Below are positions 17,031 to 25,749 of a stretch of DNA of 55,005 nucleotides, piece by piece. The stretch is from positions 1-55,005 of the forward strand of contig NZ_JAEFCF010000036.1 in NCBI RefSeq assembly GCF_016405985.1, in the 5' to 3' direction. This DNA is from Paracoccus sp. IB05 (GTDB lineage Bacteria > Pseudomonadota > Alphaproteobacteria > Rhodobacterales > Rhodobacteraceae). The translations under genes and the position numbers were made by a program. The notes under the pieces are model-generated. The model had not been told where the DNA came from, ran no database searches, and saw only the letters and a list, made by a program, of their open reading frames with translations. Positions within the stretch are counted from its first letter, which is position 1. The number at the start of each line of letters is the position of its first letter.

Positions 17031-17930
17031 ATGGACCGACTGGACGCGATGCGGCTCTTCACGCGGGTCGTCGAAAGACGGAGCTTCACTGAGGCGGCTT
17101 TTGATCTCGACATTCCGCGCTCCACCGCGACCCAGGTGATCCGGCAGATGGAAGACCGCCTCGGAGCGCGGCTGCTTCAGCGCACGACGCGCAGCGTGCG
17201 GCCGACCCTCGACGGCGAGGCATATTACCGGCGCTGCATCACCATTCTCGCCGATGTCGAGAATGCCGAAGGGGCCTTCGCCGGTGCAACGCCAGAAGGA
17301 CCGCTGCGCGTGGATGTGCATGGCACATTGGCACGCCACTTCATTCTGCCGGCGCTGCCGCAGTTTCTGGAGCGCTATCCCGGGATCGCGCTTTACATGA
17401 GCGAGGGCGACCGGCTGGCAGATCTTGTGCGCGAGGGGATCGATTGCGTGCTGCGTGTCGGTCAGCCGCAGGACAGCGAAATGATCCTGCGCCGTCTCGC
17501 AACTCTGCCAGAGGTCACGCTTGCCTCACCGGATTATCTGGCCCGCTTCGGCAATCCCGCTGATGTCGACGCCCTTGCCGGCGGCCATCGCATGATCGGA
17601 TTTCACTCGACGGCCACCGGGCGGCTGCTGCCGTTGGAGTTTTCGGTTGGCGGCAAGGTGCGCGAGGTGATCCTGCCGACAACGCTTACCGTCAATGCCG
17701 CCGAAAGCTATGTGGCGGCCGCCAGGCTGGGCCTCGGATTGATCCAGGTGCCGCATTACCATGCCGAAGCCGCGATGGCTGCCGGCGAGCTGATCGAGGC
17801 GCTGCCAGCCAGCCTGCCGCCACCCCTACCGGTTTCGCTTCTCTATCCCACCAACCGGCAGCTGTCGCCCCGGGTGCGATTGTTCATCGACTGGGCGGCG
17901 CAGCAGTTTGCCAGCGGTCAGCGGGTCTGA
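17031..17930 (+). CDS. LysR-family transcriptional regulator, divergent to SDR
   Basis: This 299-residue regulator starts MDRLDAMRLFTRVVERRSF, typical of the LysR group that is usually divergent from an SDR or quinone reductase gene. The winged helix is at about 2-60, followed by the effector domain. An upstream in-frame start at 16953 exists, but the family alignment begins at 17031. The 160-base gap to the SDR gene contains an AT-rich patch (16930-16975) with two ATCAC-containing half-sites about 17 bases apart that may form the operator. Confidence 0.9.
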   Translation: MDRLDAMRLFTRVVERRSFTEAAFDLDIPRSTATQVIRQMEDRLGARLLQRTTRSVRPTLDGEAYYRRCITILADVENAEGAFAGATPEGPLRVDVHGTLARHFILPALPQFLERYPGIALYMSEGDRLADLVREGIDCVLRVGQPQDSEMILRRLATLPEVTLASPDYLARFGNPADVDALAGGHRMIGFHSTATGRLLPLEFSVGGKVREVILPTTLTVNAAESYVAAARLGLGLIQVPHYHAEAAMAAGELIEALPASLPPPLPVSLLYPTNRQLSPRVRLFIDWAAQQFASGQRV

Positions 17931-17987
17931 CCCTCGCGACTGACCCTCGCGCCTGACGCACGGGCCGGGCCCTTGCCGGTATGGGAT

Positions 17988-18551
17988 TCAGAACGTCCGG
18001 CCAAGCTTCGCGGCCCGTTCCAGCAGGCCGGTGCGCGCGCTTTCTGACCCTGTACTGCCATGCAGAAGCTCCAGAGAGGCCTCCGCTATGCCGCAATAAT
18101 TGAGGACGCCCTGCACCAGCTGCGTCTGCATGGCGCTGTCATAGCTGCGCTTTGCGTATTGCCCGGCATCGGCGGCGGCGAGGCCGATCAGCAGGGCCTT
18201 CTGATGCGCCAGCCTGCGCTCGCCATAGGCCCAGTCACGGTTCCAGACCCGGTCGATCCAGCCCTTGCTCGTGGCCGGCAGCGACCACCACCAGACCGGG
18301 AACACGAAGGCGAGCGCGTCGTTTCTCGTGACCCGCTCCTGCTCAGCCAGAACGGCGGGGCTGTAGATCTTGCCGGGCGTATCACGATCGGGCTCGTCCT
18401 CGACGCCAAGGCGCGGATCAAAGCCTTCTGCGCGCAGATCCGCGATTTCGGCCTGGTGCCCAGCCTCTTGCAGGCCGGCGACAAAGCGGTCCAGAACCGC
18501 GCCACAAAACGAATTCCGGCGCGGATGATCGAAAACAACCAGGACGTTCAA
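17988..18551 (-). CDS. NAD(P)H-dependent flavodoxin-fold oxidoreductase (quinone reductase-like)
   Basis: This 187-residue Flavodoxin_2 protein has the FMN-binding opening VVFDHPRRNSF, the conserved WWSLPATSKGWIDRVWNRDWAYG around the active site, and the late GxxxxSYDSAMQ region. It probably reduces quinones or similar electrophiles with NAD(P)H. The start is TTG, supported by GGAGG six bases upstream; no in-frame ATG fits. It lies 66 bases after the PotA-like ATPase on the same strand, so it may be the last gene of that operon. Confidence 0.85.
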   Translation of the reverse strand: MNVLVVFDHPRRNSFCGAVLDRFVAGLQEAGHQAEIADLRAEGFDPRLGVEDEPDRDTPGKIYSPAVLAEQERVTRNDALAFVFPVWWWSLPATSKGWIDRVWNRDWAYGERRLAHQKALLIGLAAADAGQYAKRSYDSAMQTQLVQGVLNYCGIAEASLELLHGSTGSESARTGLLERAAKLGRTF

Positions 18552-18617
18552 ATCGGGCCTCCATACTTTTGTGATGCGTCATCCGGCCCGGCCGGTTCCG
18601 GCAGCGCGCCTGATCGC

Positions 18618-19688
18618 TCAGGGCAGAATCCAGGGCTGACGCAGGATGCGGAGAGAGACCTGGTCTCCCGGACGCAGATCCGCGGTCAGGTCAGGCGCCT
18701 GCCGCACCAGAATTCGGGCACCGGATGCGAGGCGCACCAGGATTTCGACGACCGGCCCCAGGAACACGATGTCGGTAATGGTGCCGGTAATGGTGCCGGT
18801 CTGGGCGGCCGTCAGGGCGGCGGTTCCGGTGTCGCTGCGCAGAACGGTGAAATCCTCGGGCCGGAACAGGGCCGCGCCTTTGCCGGGCTGAAGGCCCGGC
18901 GTTCCGGTGGAATCCCCACCCGCCAGGGCGACAGCAGGGTGCGCCTCGTCAAACATCTCTGCCGGCAGAAGGTTCGAATGCCCGACAAAGCCCGCGACAA
19001 AGGCGCTGCCTGGCTTCTGGTAGATCTCTCCGGGCGTGGCGAACTGTTCGACCGTGCCGTTGTGAAAGACCGCGATGCGATCAGAAAGCCGCATCGCCTC
19101 TTCCTGATCATGGGTGACGTAAAGGATCGTGGCGCCGGTGCTGTCATGGATCCGTCTGATCTCGCGCTGCAGATCCAGTTTCAGGCTCTGATCCAGCGCG
19201 GCCAGCGGTTCATCCATCAGAAGCATCTCCGGCTCGTAGGCCAGGGCGCGCGCCAGGGCGACCCTTTGCTGCTGCCCGCCCGAGAGGGCATTCGGCCGGC
19301 GATCCGCGAATTCCTCCAGCCGCACAAGCGCCAGCATTTCCTCGAGCCGCCGCTTTTGCCGCTGCCGGTCCCATTTGCGCATCTTCATCGGAAAGGCGAT
19401 GTTTTCGGCGACAGTCAGATGCGGGATCAGCGTGTATCTCTGGAAGACCATCCCGATATTGCGCAGGTTCGGCGCCACCGGAAGCAGCGAGTCACCCGCA
19501 AGCCGGATATCCCCGGTGCTGGGTGTTTCAAGCCCTGCGATCATATAGAGCAGTGTCGATTTGCCCGAGCCGGACGGGCCCAGAAAAGTGACGAATTCGC
19601 CGCGTCCGATCTCGAGGCTGACATCGCGCACGGCGATGCTTTGGCCAAAAGATTTGCTGAGCGCGTCAATTGAAAGCCAGGCTGTCAT
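18618..19688 (-). CDS. PotA-like ABC transporter ATP-binding protein
   Basis: This 356-residue ATPase of the polyamine/opine/iron class has Walker A GPSGSGKST (38-46), signature LSGGQQQR, Walker B LLMDEPLAALD, the switch THDQEEA and a C-terminal TOBE-like domain (from about 240). The ATG overlaps the upstream permease stop by four bases. It energises the two permeases at 19685 and 20482 for a substrate captured by the binding protein at 21416. The substrate is unknown; polyamine-like or another charged nitrogen compound is the default for the family. Confidence 0.9.
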   Translation of the reverse strand: MTAWLSIDALSKSFGQSIAVRDVSLEIGRGEFVTFLGPSGSGKSTLLYMIAGLETPSTGDIRLAGDSLLPVAPNLRNIGMVFQRYTLIPHLTVAENIAFPMKMRKWDRQRQKRRLEEMLALVRLEEFADRRPNALSGGQQQRVALARALAYEPEMLLMDEPLAALDQSLKLDLQREIRRIHDSTGATILYVTHDQEEAMRLSDRIAVFHNGTVEQFATPGEIYQKPGSAFVAGFVGHSNLLPAEMFDEAHPAVALAGGDSTGTPGLQPGKGAALFRPEDFTVLRSDTGTAALTAAQTGTITGTITDIVFLGPVVEILVRLASGARILVRQAPDLTADLRPGDQVSLRILRQPWILP

Positions 19689-20482
19689 CTGCCCCTCCGG
19701 GTCAGGATTGCCGCGATCAGCAGCAGGATCAGTGAAAAGGCCAGCACCATCGTCGAGGCCACCGCGATCACCGGCGTCAGATCCTGGCGCAGGGTGGTCC
19801 AGAGCTTGACCGGCAGGGTTTGCAGGTTCGGGCCCGCCATGAAGATCGAGATGACGATCTCGTCCCAGGAAATCAGGAAGGCGAAGATCACCGCTGTGAT
19901 GATGCTGAGACGAATGGACGGAAAGGTCACATGCAGCCGCGCCCGCCAGCGGCTGGCGCCGCAGAGGACGGCGGCATCCTCAAGCGAGGGATCAAAGCTG
20001 TTCAGCCCATTCACAAGGATGATCACGGTGAAGGGCAGGGCCACGATGGCATGGGACAGCACGAAGCCGATGAATGTGTCATTCAGCCCGGCCCGCAGCG
20101 CGAGAGAATAGATCCCCACGGCCAGCACCACCACCGGCAGCACCATCGGCATCAGCAGCAGCATATGCAGCCACCAGGCCCCGCGCAGCCTGCCACGGCT
20201 CATCGCAAGTGCTGCGCCCAGCCCGAAGACCACCGCAATCACCGCCGCCGCGAGACCGACCCGGAGGCTGGCGCCCAAGGCCGCGAACCAGCCGGGATCG
20301 GCGAAAAACGCCTCATACCATTTCAGTGTCCATCCCGGCGGCGGGAAGATCAGCCAGCGCGACGATCCGAAGGACAGGAGCACAATGAAAACGACCGGCA
20401 GCAGCAGGAAACCGGCCACCAGAAGCCCGATCGCAACCAGGACCCAGCGGAGGGCGCCGAGATGACGGAAATCCAATAACAT
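19685..20482 (-). CDS. PotC-like ABC transporter permease
   Basis: This 265-residue inner-membrane permease has about six helices and the binding-protein-dependent loop around AAVLCGASRWRARLHVTFP, which contacts the ATPase. The frame is open far upstream, but the ATG at 20482 shares one base with the stop of the partner gene (TGATG) and gives the normal PotC length, starting MLLDFRHLGAL. Confidence 0.88.
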   Translation of the reverse strand: MLLDFRHLGALRWVLVAIGLLVAGFLLLPVVFIVLLSFGSSRWLIFPPPGWTLKWYEAFFADPGWFAALGASLRVGLAAAVIAVVFGLGAALAMSRGRLRGAWWLHMLLLMPMVLPVVVLAVGIYSLALRAGLNDTFIGFVLSHAIVALPFTVIILVNGLNSFDPSLEDAAVLCGASRWRARLHVTFPSIRLSIITAVIFAFLISWDEIVISIFMAGPNLQTLPVKLWTTLRQDLTPVIAVASTMVLAFSLILLLIAAILTRRGR

Positions 20483-21393
20483 CAGCGGCCTCCCTTTGCG
20501 GAGCGCAGCGGGTCGAACAGGCGCAGTTGCAAGGCATAGGCCGCAAGCGTGATGGCAAAGAGGATGAAGGCTGCCGCTGCGCCCAGACCCCAGCGAAGCA
20601 GGGATTGCACCAGATGCACGATCAGCTCGGCCAGCATCATGGTTGAACTGCCGCCCAGCATCACAGGCGTGATGAAATAGCCCAGCGACATGACAAAGAC
20701 CATCAGGGCGCCTGCTGCGATCCCCGGCACGCAGGCCGGCAGGAAGACATGCAAAAAGCACTGCCATCGGTTTGCGCCGCACAGCGCGGCGGCCCGCAAC
20801 AGCCCCGGCTCAATCGCGCGCATGGTGCTGAGCAGGGGAAAGATCACGAAAGGCAGCAGGATATAGGTCATCCCGATCACGACCCCGGTCATGTTGTTGA
20901 CAAGGCTCAGCGGCTCCGAGATGAGGCCAAGCCCTTTCAGCATCCGGTTGATCACCCCATTCGACTGCAACAGGATCAGCCAGGCGAAGCTGCGCGTCAG
21001 CAGGCTGGTCCACATCGAAATGAAGATCAGCCCCAGAAGAGCCATGCCCCAGAACCGGTTTGAAACCGCGATCAGCCAGGCGACGGGAAAGCCGATCAGC
21101 ACCGTCACCACGGTCACCACCGATGCGATGGTGAATGTGTTGAGCAAAACCGTGCGATAGGCCCCGGATTGCAGCAATTCGGCATAATTCCCGAGCCCGG
21201 CTTCGGGCTCCAGAATGCTTCTGGCCAGCAAAAGCGCGACCGGCAGGAGGAAGAAAAACAGAACCAGAAGCAGCGCCGGGATCGCAAGCGTCGCGGTCGC
21301 TCCCTCAAGCCTTGCGCGCAGCGCCGCGCGCCAGCCCCGTGGGGCAGGGCCGGGCAGCTGTACGGAGCGGGTCTTATCAGGGCCTGTCTGCAT
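20482..21393 (-). CDS. PotB-like ABC transporter permease
   Basis: This 303-residue permease partners the PotC-like subunit. A cytoplasmic N-terminus of about 30 residues is followed by six hydrophobic helices, with the conserved loop AAALCGANRWQCFLHVFLPACVPG. The gene starts 22 bases after the binding-protein stop. Two different permeases, as in PotB/PotC, point to a heterodimer. Confidence 0.88.
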   Translation of the reverse strand: MQTGPDKTRSVQLPGPAPRGWRAALRARLEGATATLAIPALLLVLFFFLLPVALLLARSILEPEAGLGNYAELLQSGAYRTVLLNTFTIASVVTVVTVLIGFPVAWLIAVSNRFWGMALLGLIFISMWTSLLTRSFAWLILLQSNGVINRMLKGLGLISEPLSLVNNMTGVVIGMTYILLPFVIFPLLSTMRAIEPGLLRAAALCGANRWQCFLHVFLPACVPGIAAGALMVFVMSLGYFITPVMLGGSSTMMLAELIVHLVQSLLRWGLGAAAAFILFAITLAAYALQLRLFDPLRSAKGGR

Positions 21394-21415
21394 CTGTTCT
21401 TCCCCTCATGACGGA

Positions 21416-22447
21416 TCAGCCGGCCTGCCACTCATACCAGCGCGCGCTGATGGCGTCGCGATTTGCGGCCCACCAGGCGATGTCCAGCGGCACATTCTGC
21501 GCCGCATGTTCGCTGGGCTGATAGGGCAGGATCTCGGCCTTCAGCTCGGGGATCGCGCCGGGATTGGTCGGTCCATAGGCCGAGAGATTGGCCATACGGG
21601 CCTGGCCTTCCGCGCTGCCCGCATAGGCAAGAAAGCGCATCGCCGCCTCTTTGTTCGGCGTGCCTTTGGGCACGACCAGCACATCGGCCGCGACCAGGTT
21701 CTGATCCCAGGAGATGCCGATATCCAGCCCGTCCTGGATCAGCGACCAGAGACGCCCGCTCCAGAGCATCCCGATCTTTGTCTCGCCCGAGGCGACCAGC
21801 TGCTGCGATTCCGCGCCGCTGCTGTACCAGACGATCTGCGACTTGATCTCGTCGAGTTTCTTGAACGCGCGGTCCAGATCGAGTGGGTAAAGGTCTTCGG
21901 GCTTCACGCCATCTGCCAGCAGTGGCACCTCCAGCAGGCCCGGCCCGACCCATTTGTAATAGGCGCGCTTGCCGGGGAATTTTTCGAGATCAAAAAGATC
22001 CGCCCAGCCTGCGGGCTCGGTATCGAAGCTGTCTTTGACAAAGCCGAGCACATGGGTCGAGACATAGCTGCCGATGGTGTAATCGGTCACAAAGCGCGGA
22101 TCATGCGAGTCGCGGTCGATGATCGAGAAATCCAGTTTCTCCAGCAGCCCCGCATTGCCGGCAAAGACGCCGAAGTCATGTTCGACATCTACCACGTCCC
22201 AGGTGACATTGCCGGCCTCGACCATTGCCTGAAGCTTGCCGTAATCCGAGGGGCCGCCCGGGGCGACTTTGATCCCAGTCGCCTCGGTGAAGGGGCCGAT
22301 CCAGGCCTCTTCCTGCGCGGCCTGGGTGGTGCCGCCCCAGCTGATGAAATTGACCACTTTCCCATCGGCCAGGGCGCTGCGCGCGCCGATCAGGGCCAGT
22401 GCGGTGCCCGAGCCGAGAGCGGCAAGGAGAGAACGTCGGTTTATCAT
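21416..22447 (-). CDS. PotD/PotF-like periplasmic binding protein
   Basis: This 343-residue exported protein has a signal peptide (MINRRSLLAALGSGTALAL, probable cleavage after ARSALA near 27) with an RR pair near the start. The mature domain begins VNFISWGGTTQAAQEEAW, typical of the spermidine/putrescine-binding type 2 fold, and has WDVVDVEHDFG. The conserved C-terminal pattern KGTPNKEAAMRFLAY is present. It is the first transporter gene of the operon, 33 bases after the M19 gene stop. Confidence 0.88.
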   Translation of the reverse strand: MINRRSLLAALGSGTALALIGARSALADGKVVNFISWGGTTQAAQEEAWIGPFTEATGIKVAPGGPSDYGKLQAMVEAGNVTWDVVDVEHDFGVFAGNAGLLEKLDFSIIDRDSHDPRFVTDYTIGSYVSTHVLGFVKDSFDTEPAGWADLFDLEKFPGKRAYYKWVGPGLLEVPLLADGVKPEDLYPLDLDRAFKKLDEIKSQIVWYSSGAESQQLVASGETKIGMLWSGRLWSLIQDGLDIGISWDQNLVAADVLVVPKGTPNKEAAMRFLAYAGSAEGQARMANLSAYGPTNPGAIPELKAEILPYQPSEHAAQNVPLDIAWWAANRDAISARWYEWQAG

Positions 22448-22480
22448 GGGTTTCTGTCCTGTTTTCGCTATGAGGGGAAA

Positions 22481-23485
22481 TCAGCCAAGGATCCGGCGAT
22501 AGTAATCCAGCCAGTTCTGGCCGAGGAAATCGTCGATCTGCTCCTCGGTCCATTTGCGGCGCGCAAGCTCATCGGCAAGGCGCGGCAGATCGGCGGGCGT
22601 GCGCATCCACTCCGGCCAGACCGGCGGCACCACCGGCGCCCAGTCATAGGTCGACCGCCCGGTCCGGACCTGGCGGATATAGGACAGCGGACGACGCCAG
22701 ACGAAATCAGTGCCAAGCCCCAGCGATTTATGGCCAACCACAGACGCGGCATGTTCGACCATATCGATAAAGGTCTCCAGCTTGCAGTCGATCCCGCCGG
22801 GAAGCATCGCGGGGAACAACACCATCCCGAACATGCCGCCGGTTTCGGCCACCTTCTTGAGCACATCGTCGGATTTCAGCCGGTGGGTCAGCTCGAACTT
22901 ATGGCCGTATTTCGTGCCGAAGCTTGACGGGTTGGAATGGGTGACGGCAATCGGCTGGCTCGAATGCTCGATACTGTCCAGCGTGGTGCGCAAACCGCAA
23001 TGCGACACATCGACGATCATCCCGAGCCGGTTCATTTCAGAGATGATCTTCCTGCCGTAAAGCGACAGCCCGCTGTCATTCGGCTCAAGGCAGCCGGAGC
23101 CCGCAAGACCCTGGTGGTTATAGCTCATTTGCAGGCAGCGGATGCCCAGATCATAGAAGATCTCGACCAGCGCCAGGTCATCTTCCAGCGGCAGGGTGTT
23201 CTGGAAACCGAGGATGACGGCGGTGCGGCCACTTTCGGCGATCCGGGTGATGTCATCTGCGGTGCGGGCCTGTTCGATCAGGTCGGTATGATGCCGGAAG
23301 GCGCGCCGCCAGCGCGACAGGGCGGAAAGCGCGTCACGGGTATTGTCGAAGGTGTAGTTCATGCAGGTCGTATGAACACAGGACACTCCGCCCCGGTTCC
23401 ATTCCTGAAAAACCTCGACATCGCATTCATCGGCCTGCAATCCGTCGATCAGGATGCGGCGCTTTTGGGGGGTGAGTTCGGACAT
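22481..23485 (-). CDS. M19 membrane dipeptidase-family protein with altered metal site
   Basis: This 334-residue TIM-barrel protein belongs to the renal dipeptidase family. It has CVHTTCMNYTF, the later histidines in DVSHCG and ITHSNPSS, and GLGTDFVW near 235. However, the N-terminal metal motif (DGHxD in classic enzymes) reads DGLQA, and the bridging-glutamate position is GFQN. The binuclear zinc site of a true dipeptidase is therefore incomplete. A similar variant is found in glycine betaine/dimethylglycine catabolic clusters of pseudomonads, where its role is not settled. Here it lies between the GST and the binding protein of a Pot-type transporter. It probably acts on the imported compound, but not as an ordinary dipeptidase. 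Confidence 0.82.
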   Translation of the reverse strand: MSELTPQKRRILIDGLQADECDVEVFQEWNRGGVSCVHTTCMNYTFDNTRDALSALSRWRRAFRHHTDLIEQARTADDITRIAESGRTAVILGFQNTLPLEDDLALVEIFYDLGIRCLQMSYNHQGLAGSGCLEPNDSGLSLYGRKIISEMNRLGMIVDVSHCGLRTTLDSIEHSSQPIAVTHSNPSSFGTKYGHKFELTHRLKSDDVLKKVAETGGMFGMVLFPAMLPGGIDCKLETFIDMVEHAASVVGHKSLGLGTDFVWRRPLSYIRQVRTGRSTYDWAPVVPPVWPEWMRTPADLPRLADELARRKWTEEQIDDFLGQNWLDYYRRILG

Positions 23486-23530
23486 GGTTGCCTCGTCGTG
23501 TCAGGATTTGCGGGTCAGGATTTGAAAGTG

Positions 23531-24163
23531 TCAGAAGAAAGGGGCGGTGATGGATTCCGCCGCAAAACTGCGCTGGATCGCGGGGCGCTCGACCAGAGTG
23601 TCGAGATGGCGGGCCAGGTCGGGGAAGCTGCGGGTGGGCTTTGACAGCAGGCGGCACCAGCGCCCGAGGAGCAGCAGGTAGAAATCGGCAATCGAAGGCT
23701 GTTCACCGGCAAGCGCGTTCCGCCCCTGCAAGGCCGCGTCCAGCACGGCCAGATGGCGCAGAAGATGCGCCTCCATCCTCGCCCGATAGGCAGGCTCGTC
23801 TTCGGGCGGCACATAGAATTCGGGGCGGTAATACTGCCAGAAATCCACCTGGACCGTATTCGTGAGAAAGGTCAGCCATTGATAGGTCAAAGCGCGCTCG
23901 TGGCTTCCGGGCGCGGCGATCAGACCCGCCTCTGGATGGCGGTCTGCCAGATGCAGGCAGATCGCCGCCGCCTCGAACAGCGTCAGATCGCCATCGACCA
24001 GCGTCGGAATTCTTCCATTCGGGTTCAGCGCCAGATAGTCCGCGCTTTGATGCGCGCCCTTCTTGCGGTCGACGAGGATCAGCTCATAGGGCACCCCGAT
24101 TTCGTTCAGCACAAAATGGGGCGCGAGACTCGCAAGTCCCGGCGCATAATAGAGTTTGTACAT
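23531..24163 (-). CDS. Glutathione S-transferase family protein
   Basis: This 210-residue protein has an N-terminal thioredoxin-like domain (MYKLYYAPGLASLAPHF, with NPNGRIPTLVDGD and FEAAAICLHLADRH as glutathione-site motifs) and an all-helical C-terminal domain from about 85. Serine 12 is a likely catalytic residue by analogy with beta/zeta-type GSTs. It starts 12 bases after the amidohydrolase stop. Its place in a catabolic operon suggests conjugation or isomerisation of a pathway intermediate. Confidence 0.87.
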   Translation of the reverse strand: MYKLYYAPGLASLAPHFVLNEIGVPYELILVDRKKGAHQSADYLALNPNGRIPTLVDGDLTLFEAAAICLHLADRHPEAGLIAAPGSHERALTYQWLTFLTNTVQVDFWQYYRPEFYVPPEDEPAYRARMEAHLLRHLAVLDAALQGRNALAGEQPSIADFYLLLLGRWCRLLSKPTRSFPDLARHLDTLVERPAIQRSFAAESITAPFF

Positions 24164-24175
24164 TCTGGTATGTCC

Positions 24176-25591
24176 TCAGCTCAGGCCGGTGTTCTGCGGC
24201 GGGTCGGCCTGCCATCGCGGTTTCATATCGAGGCGCTCCAGCATCCGCAGATGCGAACGCCGCGCCTCGTCATAGGCTTTCGCGGCGTCGACCAGTTGCG
24301 GATGACCGTCCGCCCAGACAAGGACGCCGTTGACGATCACCCTGTCGACCGATTTCGAGCCGCAATTATAGACCAGCGACTGGACCGGGTCAGACCAGGG
24401 GTGGGCCTCGGGCAGATCGGTGCTGCGGATGACGATATCGGCGTATTTCCCCGGCTCCAGCGAGCCGAGATCGGCTGCCATTCCCACCGCCTTCGCGCCG
24501 CCGATGGTGGCCAGTTCCAGCACATCCATCGCGGTCATCTGCTGGCCGTCACCCTTGGCGCGGGTGCCCAGCAGCGCCACAAGCCCCTGAAATCCGACAT
24601 CATAGCGGCAGCCGGAGGCAACGCCGTCGCTGGCGAGCGAAACATTGGCACCGTGGCGGCGCATCTCGAGATGTCTTGCATGTTTTGCCGCCTGAGCCCC
24701 CAGATTCATCGAGGTCACCGGGCACCAGACCGCTGTCACCCCGGCTTCTGCCGCCAGCTTCACCTCATCGGGATCGAGGTCGTTCATATGGCTGAAGGTC
24801 ATATTCCCGCCCAGCAAACCGTGATCTGCATAATGGCAGATCGCCCGTTTCCCCAGGCGCGCAGCATCAGCCCCGGCATCATGATGGTCAAAAGACTGAT
24901 GCATGGTCAGGATCACGCCATTTGCATCCGCCACCGATTTTGCCGCCTGAAGCAGTTCGTCCGAGGTCGAACCAAGCCCGAAAACCACGACACAGCCGCG
25001 GATCAGCGGCTCTTTCGCCGCCGTATTGCGCTTCAGCTGCCCGCCAAGCAGATCAAGGCTGCGGTCCAGATCGCGCGCGGCGCGTGACATATCGTAAACG
25101 CCATCGCTGATCGGCAGATCCCACAGGAACGGATCCCCGATAAACCCCCTGATGCCCAGCTCTGCGGCGGCTTCGGCGGCAGCATCGGCATATTTCAGCG
25201 TTCCGGCCTCAAGAAAGCAGGTCGTGCCATTCGACAGCATTTCAAGGCAGTTGAGCATTGTTGCCGCGCGCTCGTCGGCAAGGTCAGAGAGATCCCACCA
25301 CTGGCGCAGCACATTCATCATCGTGCCGGTTTCCAGCGTATCCGGCAGCGCCCCCCGGGCGGTGTTCATGAAATGCACATGGGTGTCGATGAAGCCGGGA
25401 TGAACCGTACCGCCTTTGGCGTCGATCACCTGATCTGACCGGTAGCGGGCAAGGATCTCCGCCTCCGGTCCGACATCAACGATACGCCCGCCATTGATCG
25501 CGATCGCCCCGTTTGGCAGGCAGCGCCGGCCGGAATCCATGGTGATGACAAAGCCGTTGCGGATCAGACTATCGACAGGCAGCTGCTCCAT
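24176..25591 (-). CDS. Amidohydrolase of the MTA/SAH deaminase (TrzA/AtzA-like) family
   Basis: This metal-dependent hydrolase of about 471 residues has the HxH metal motif in HPGFIDTHVHFMN, LTMHQSFDHHD and TFSHMN histidines, and the late aspartate in SLASDGVASG, all standard for the family. It typically hydrolyses an amino or chloro group on a nitrogen heterocycle or opens a related amide ring. The open frame extends to 25660, but ATG at 25591 with GGAG upstream gives MEQLPVDSLIRNGFVIT, the normal opening. It is the first enzyme gene of the operon and follows a LysR gene. The substrate is unknown; together with the GST and M19 genes it suggests breakdown of an imported nitrogen compound. Confidence 0.85.
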   Translation of the reverse strand: MEQLPVDSLIRNGFVITMDSGRRCLPNGAIAINGGRIVDVGPEAEILARYRSDQVIDAKGGTVHPGFIDTHVHFMNTARGALPDTLETGTMMNVLRQWWDLSDLADERAATMLNCLEMLSNGTTCFLEAGTLKYADAAAEAAAELGIRGFIGDPFLWDLPISDGVYDMSRAARDLDRSLDLLGGQLKRNTAAKEPLIRGCVVVFGLGSTSDELLQAAKSVADANGVILTMHQSFDHHDAGADAARLGKRAICHYADHGLLGGNMTFSHMNDLDPDEVKLAAEAGVTAVWCPVTSMNLGAQAAKHARHLEMRRHGANVSLASDGVASGCRYDVGFQGLVALLGTRAKGDGQQMTAMDVLELATIGGAKAVGMAADLGSLEPGKYADIVIRSTDLPEAHPWSDPVQSLVYNCGSKSVDRVIVNGVLVWADGHPQLVDAAKAYDEARRSHLRMLERLDMKPRWQADPPQNTGLS

Positions 25592-25701
25592 GACATAGGC
25601 TCCGCTAAGGCTGTTTCCTGTGGCACCCCTCAGGCAGGCGCGCCGGTTCTCCTCAATCATAAAGGGTCAGCCTTACCGCTCAAATACTTATTACGACTTT
25701 G

Positions 25702-25722
25702 TTGATAGATATTTCGTATCAA
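25702..25722. promoter_or_regulatory. Candidate LysR-type operator
   Basis: TTGATA (25702-25707) and TATCAA (25717-25722) are a perfect inverted repeat with nine bases between, containing the T-N11-A pattern of LysR sites. It lies in the short AT-rich gap between the LysR gene and the amidohydrolase gene, about 110 bases upstream of the latter's start, where an activator would be expected to bind. Binding is inferred. Confidence 0.5.
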
Positions 25723-25749
25723 TAGCGTCAGGAGGGGACCCGGCCATGA

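Noticed and set aside
18060-19673. 537-codon + strand open frame across the flavodoxin-fold and PotA-like genes
   Set aside because: It lies antisense to two genes with clear motifs and has no family pattern.
20483-20782. Upstream extension of the PotC-like permease
   Set aside because: It lies inside the PotB-like gene and lacks any permease pattern; the coupled ATG at 20482 is the usual start.
21215-22927. 570-codon + strand open frame across the binding-protein and M19 genes
   Set aside because: Antisense shadow of genes with signal peptide and family motifs; composition is atypical for a protein.
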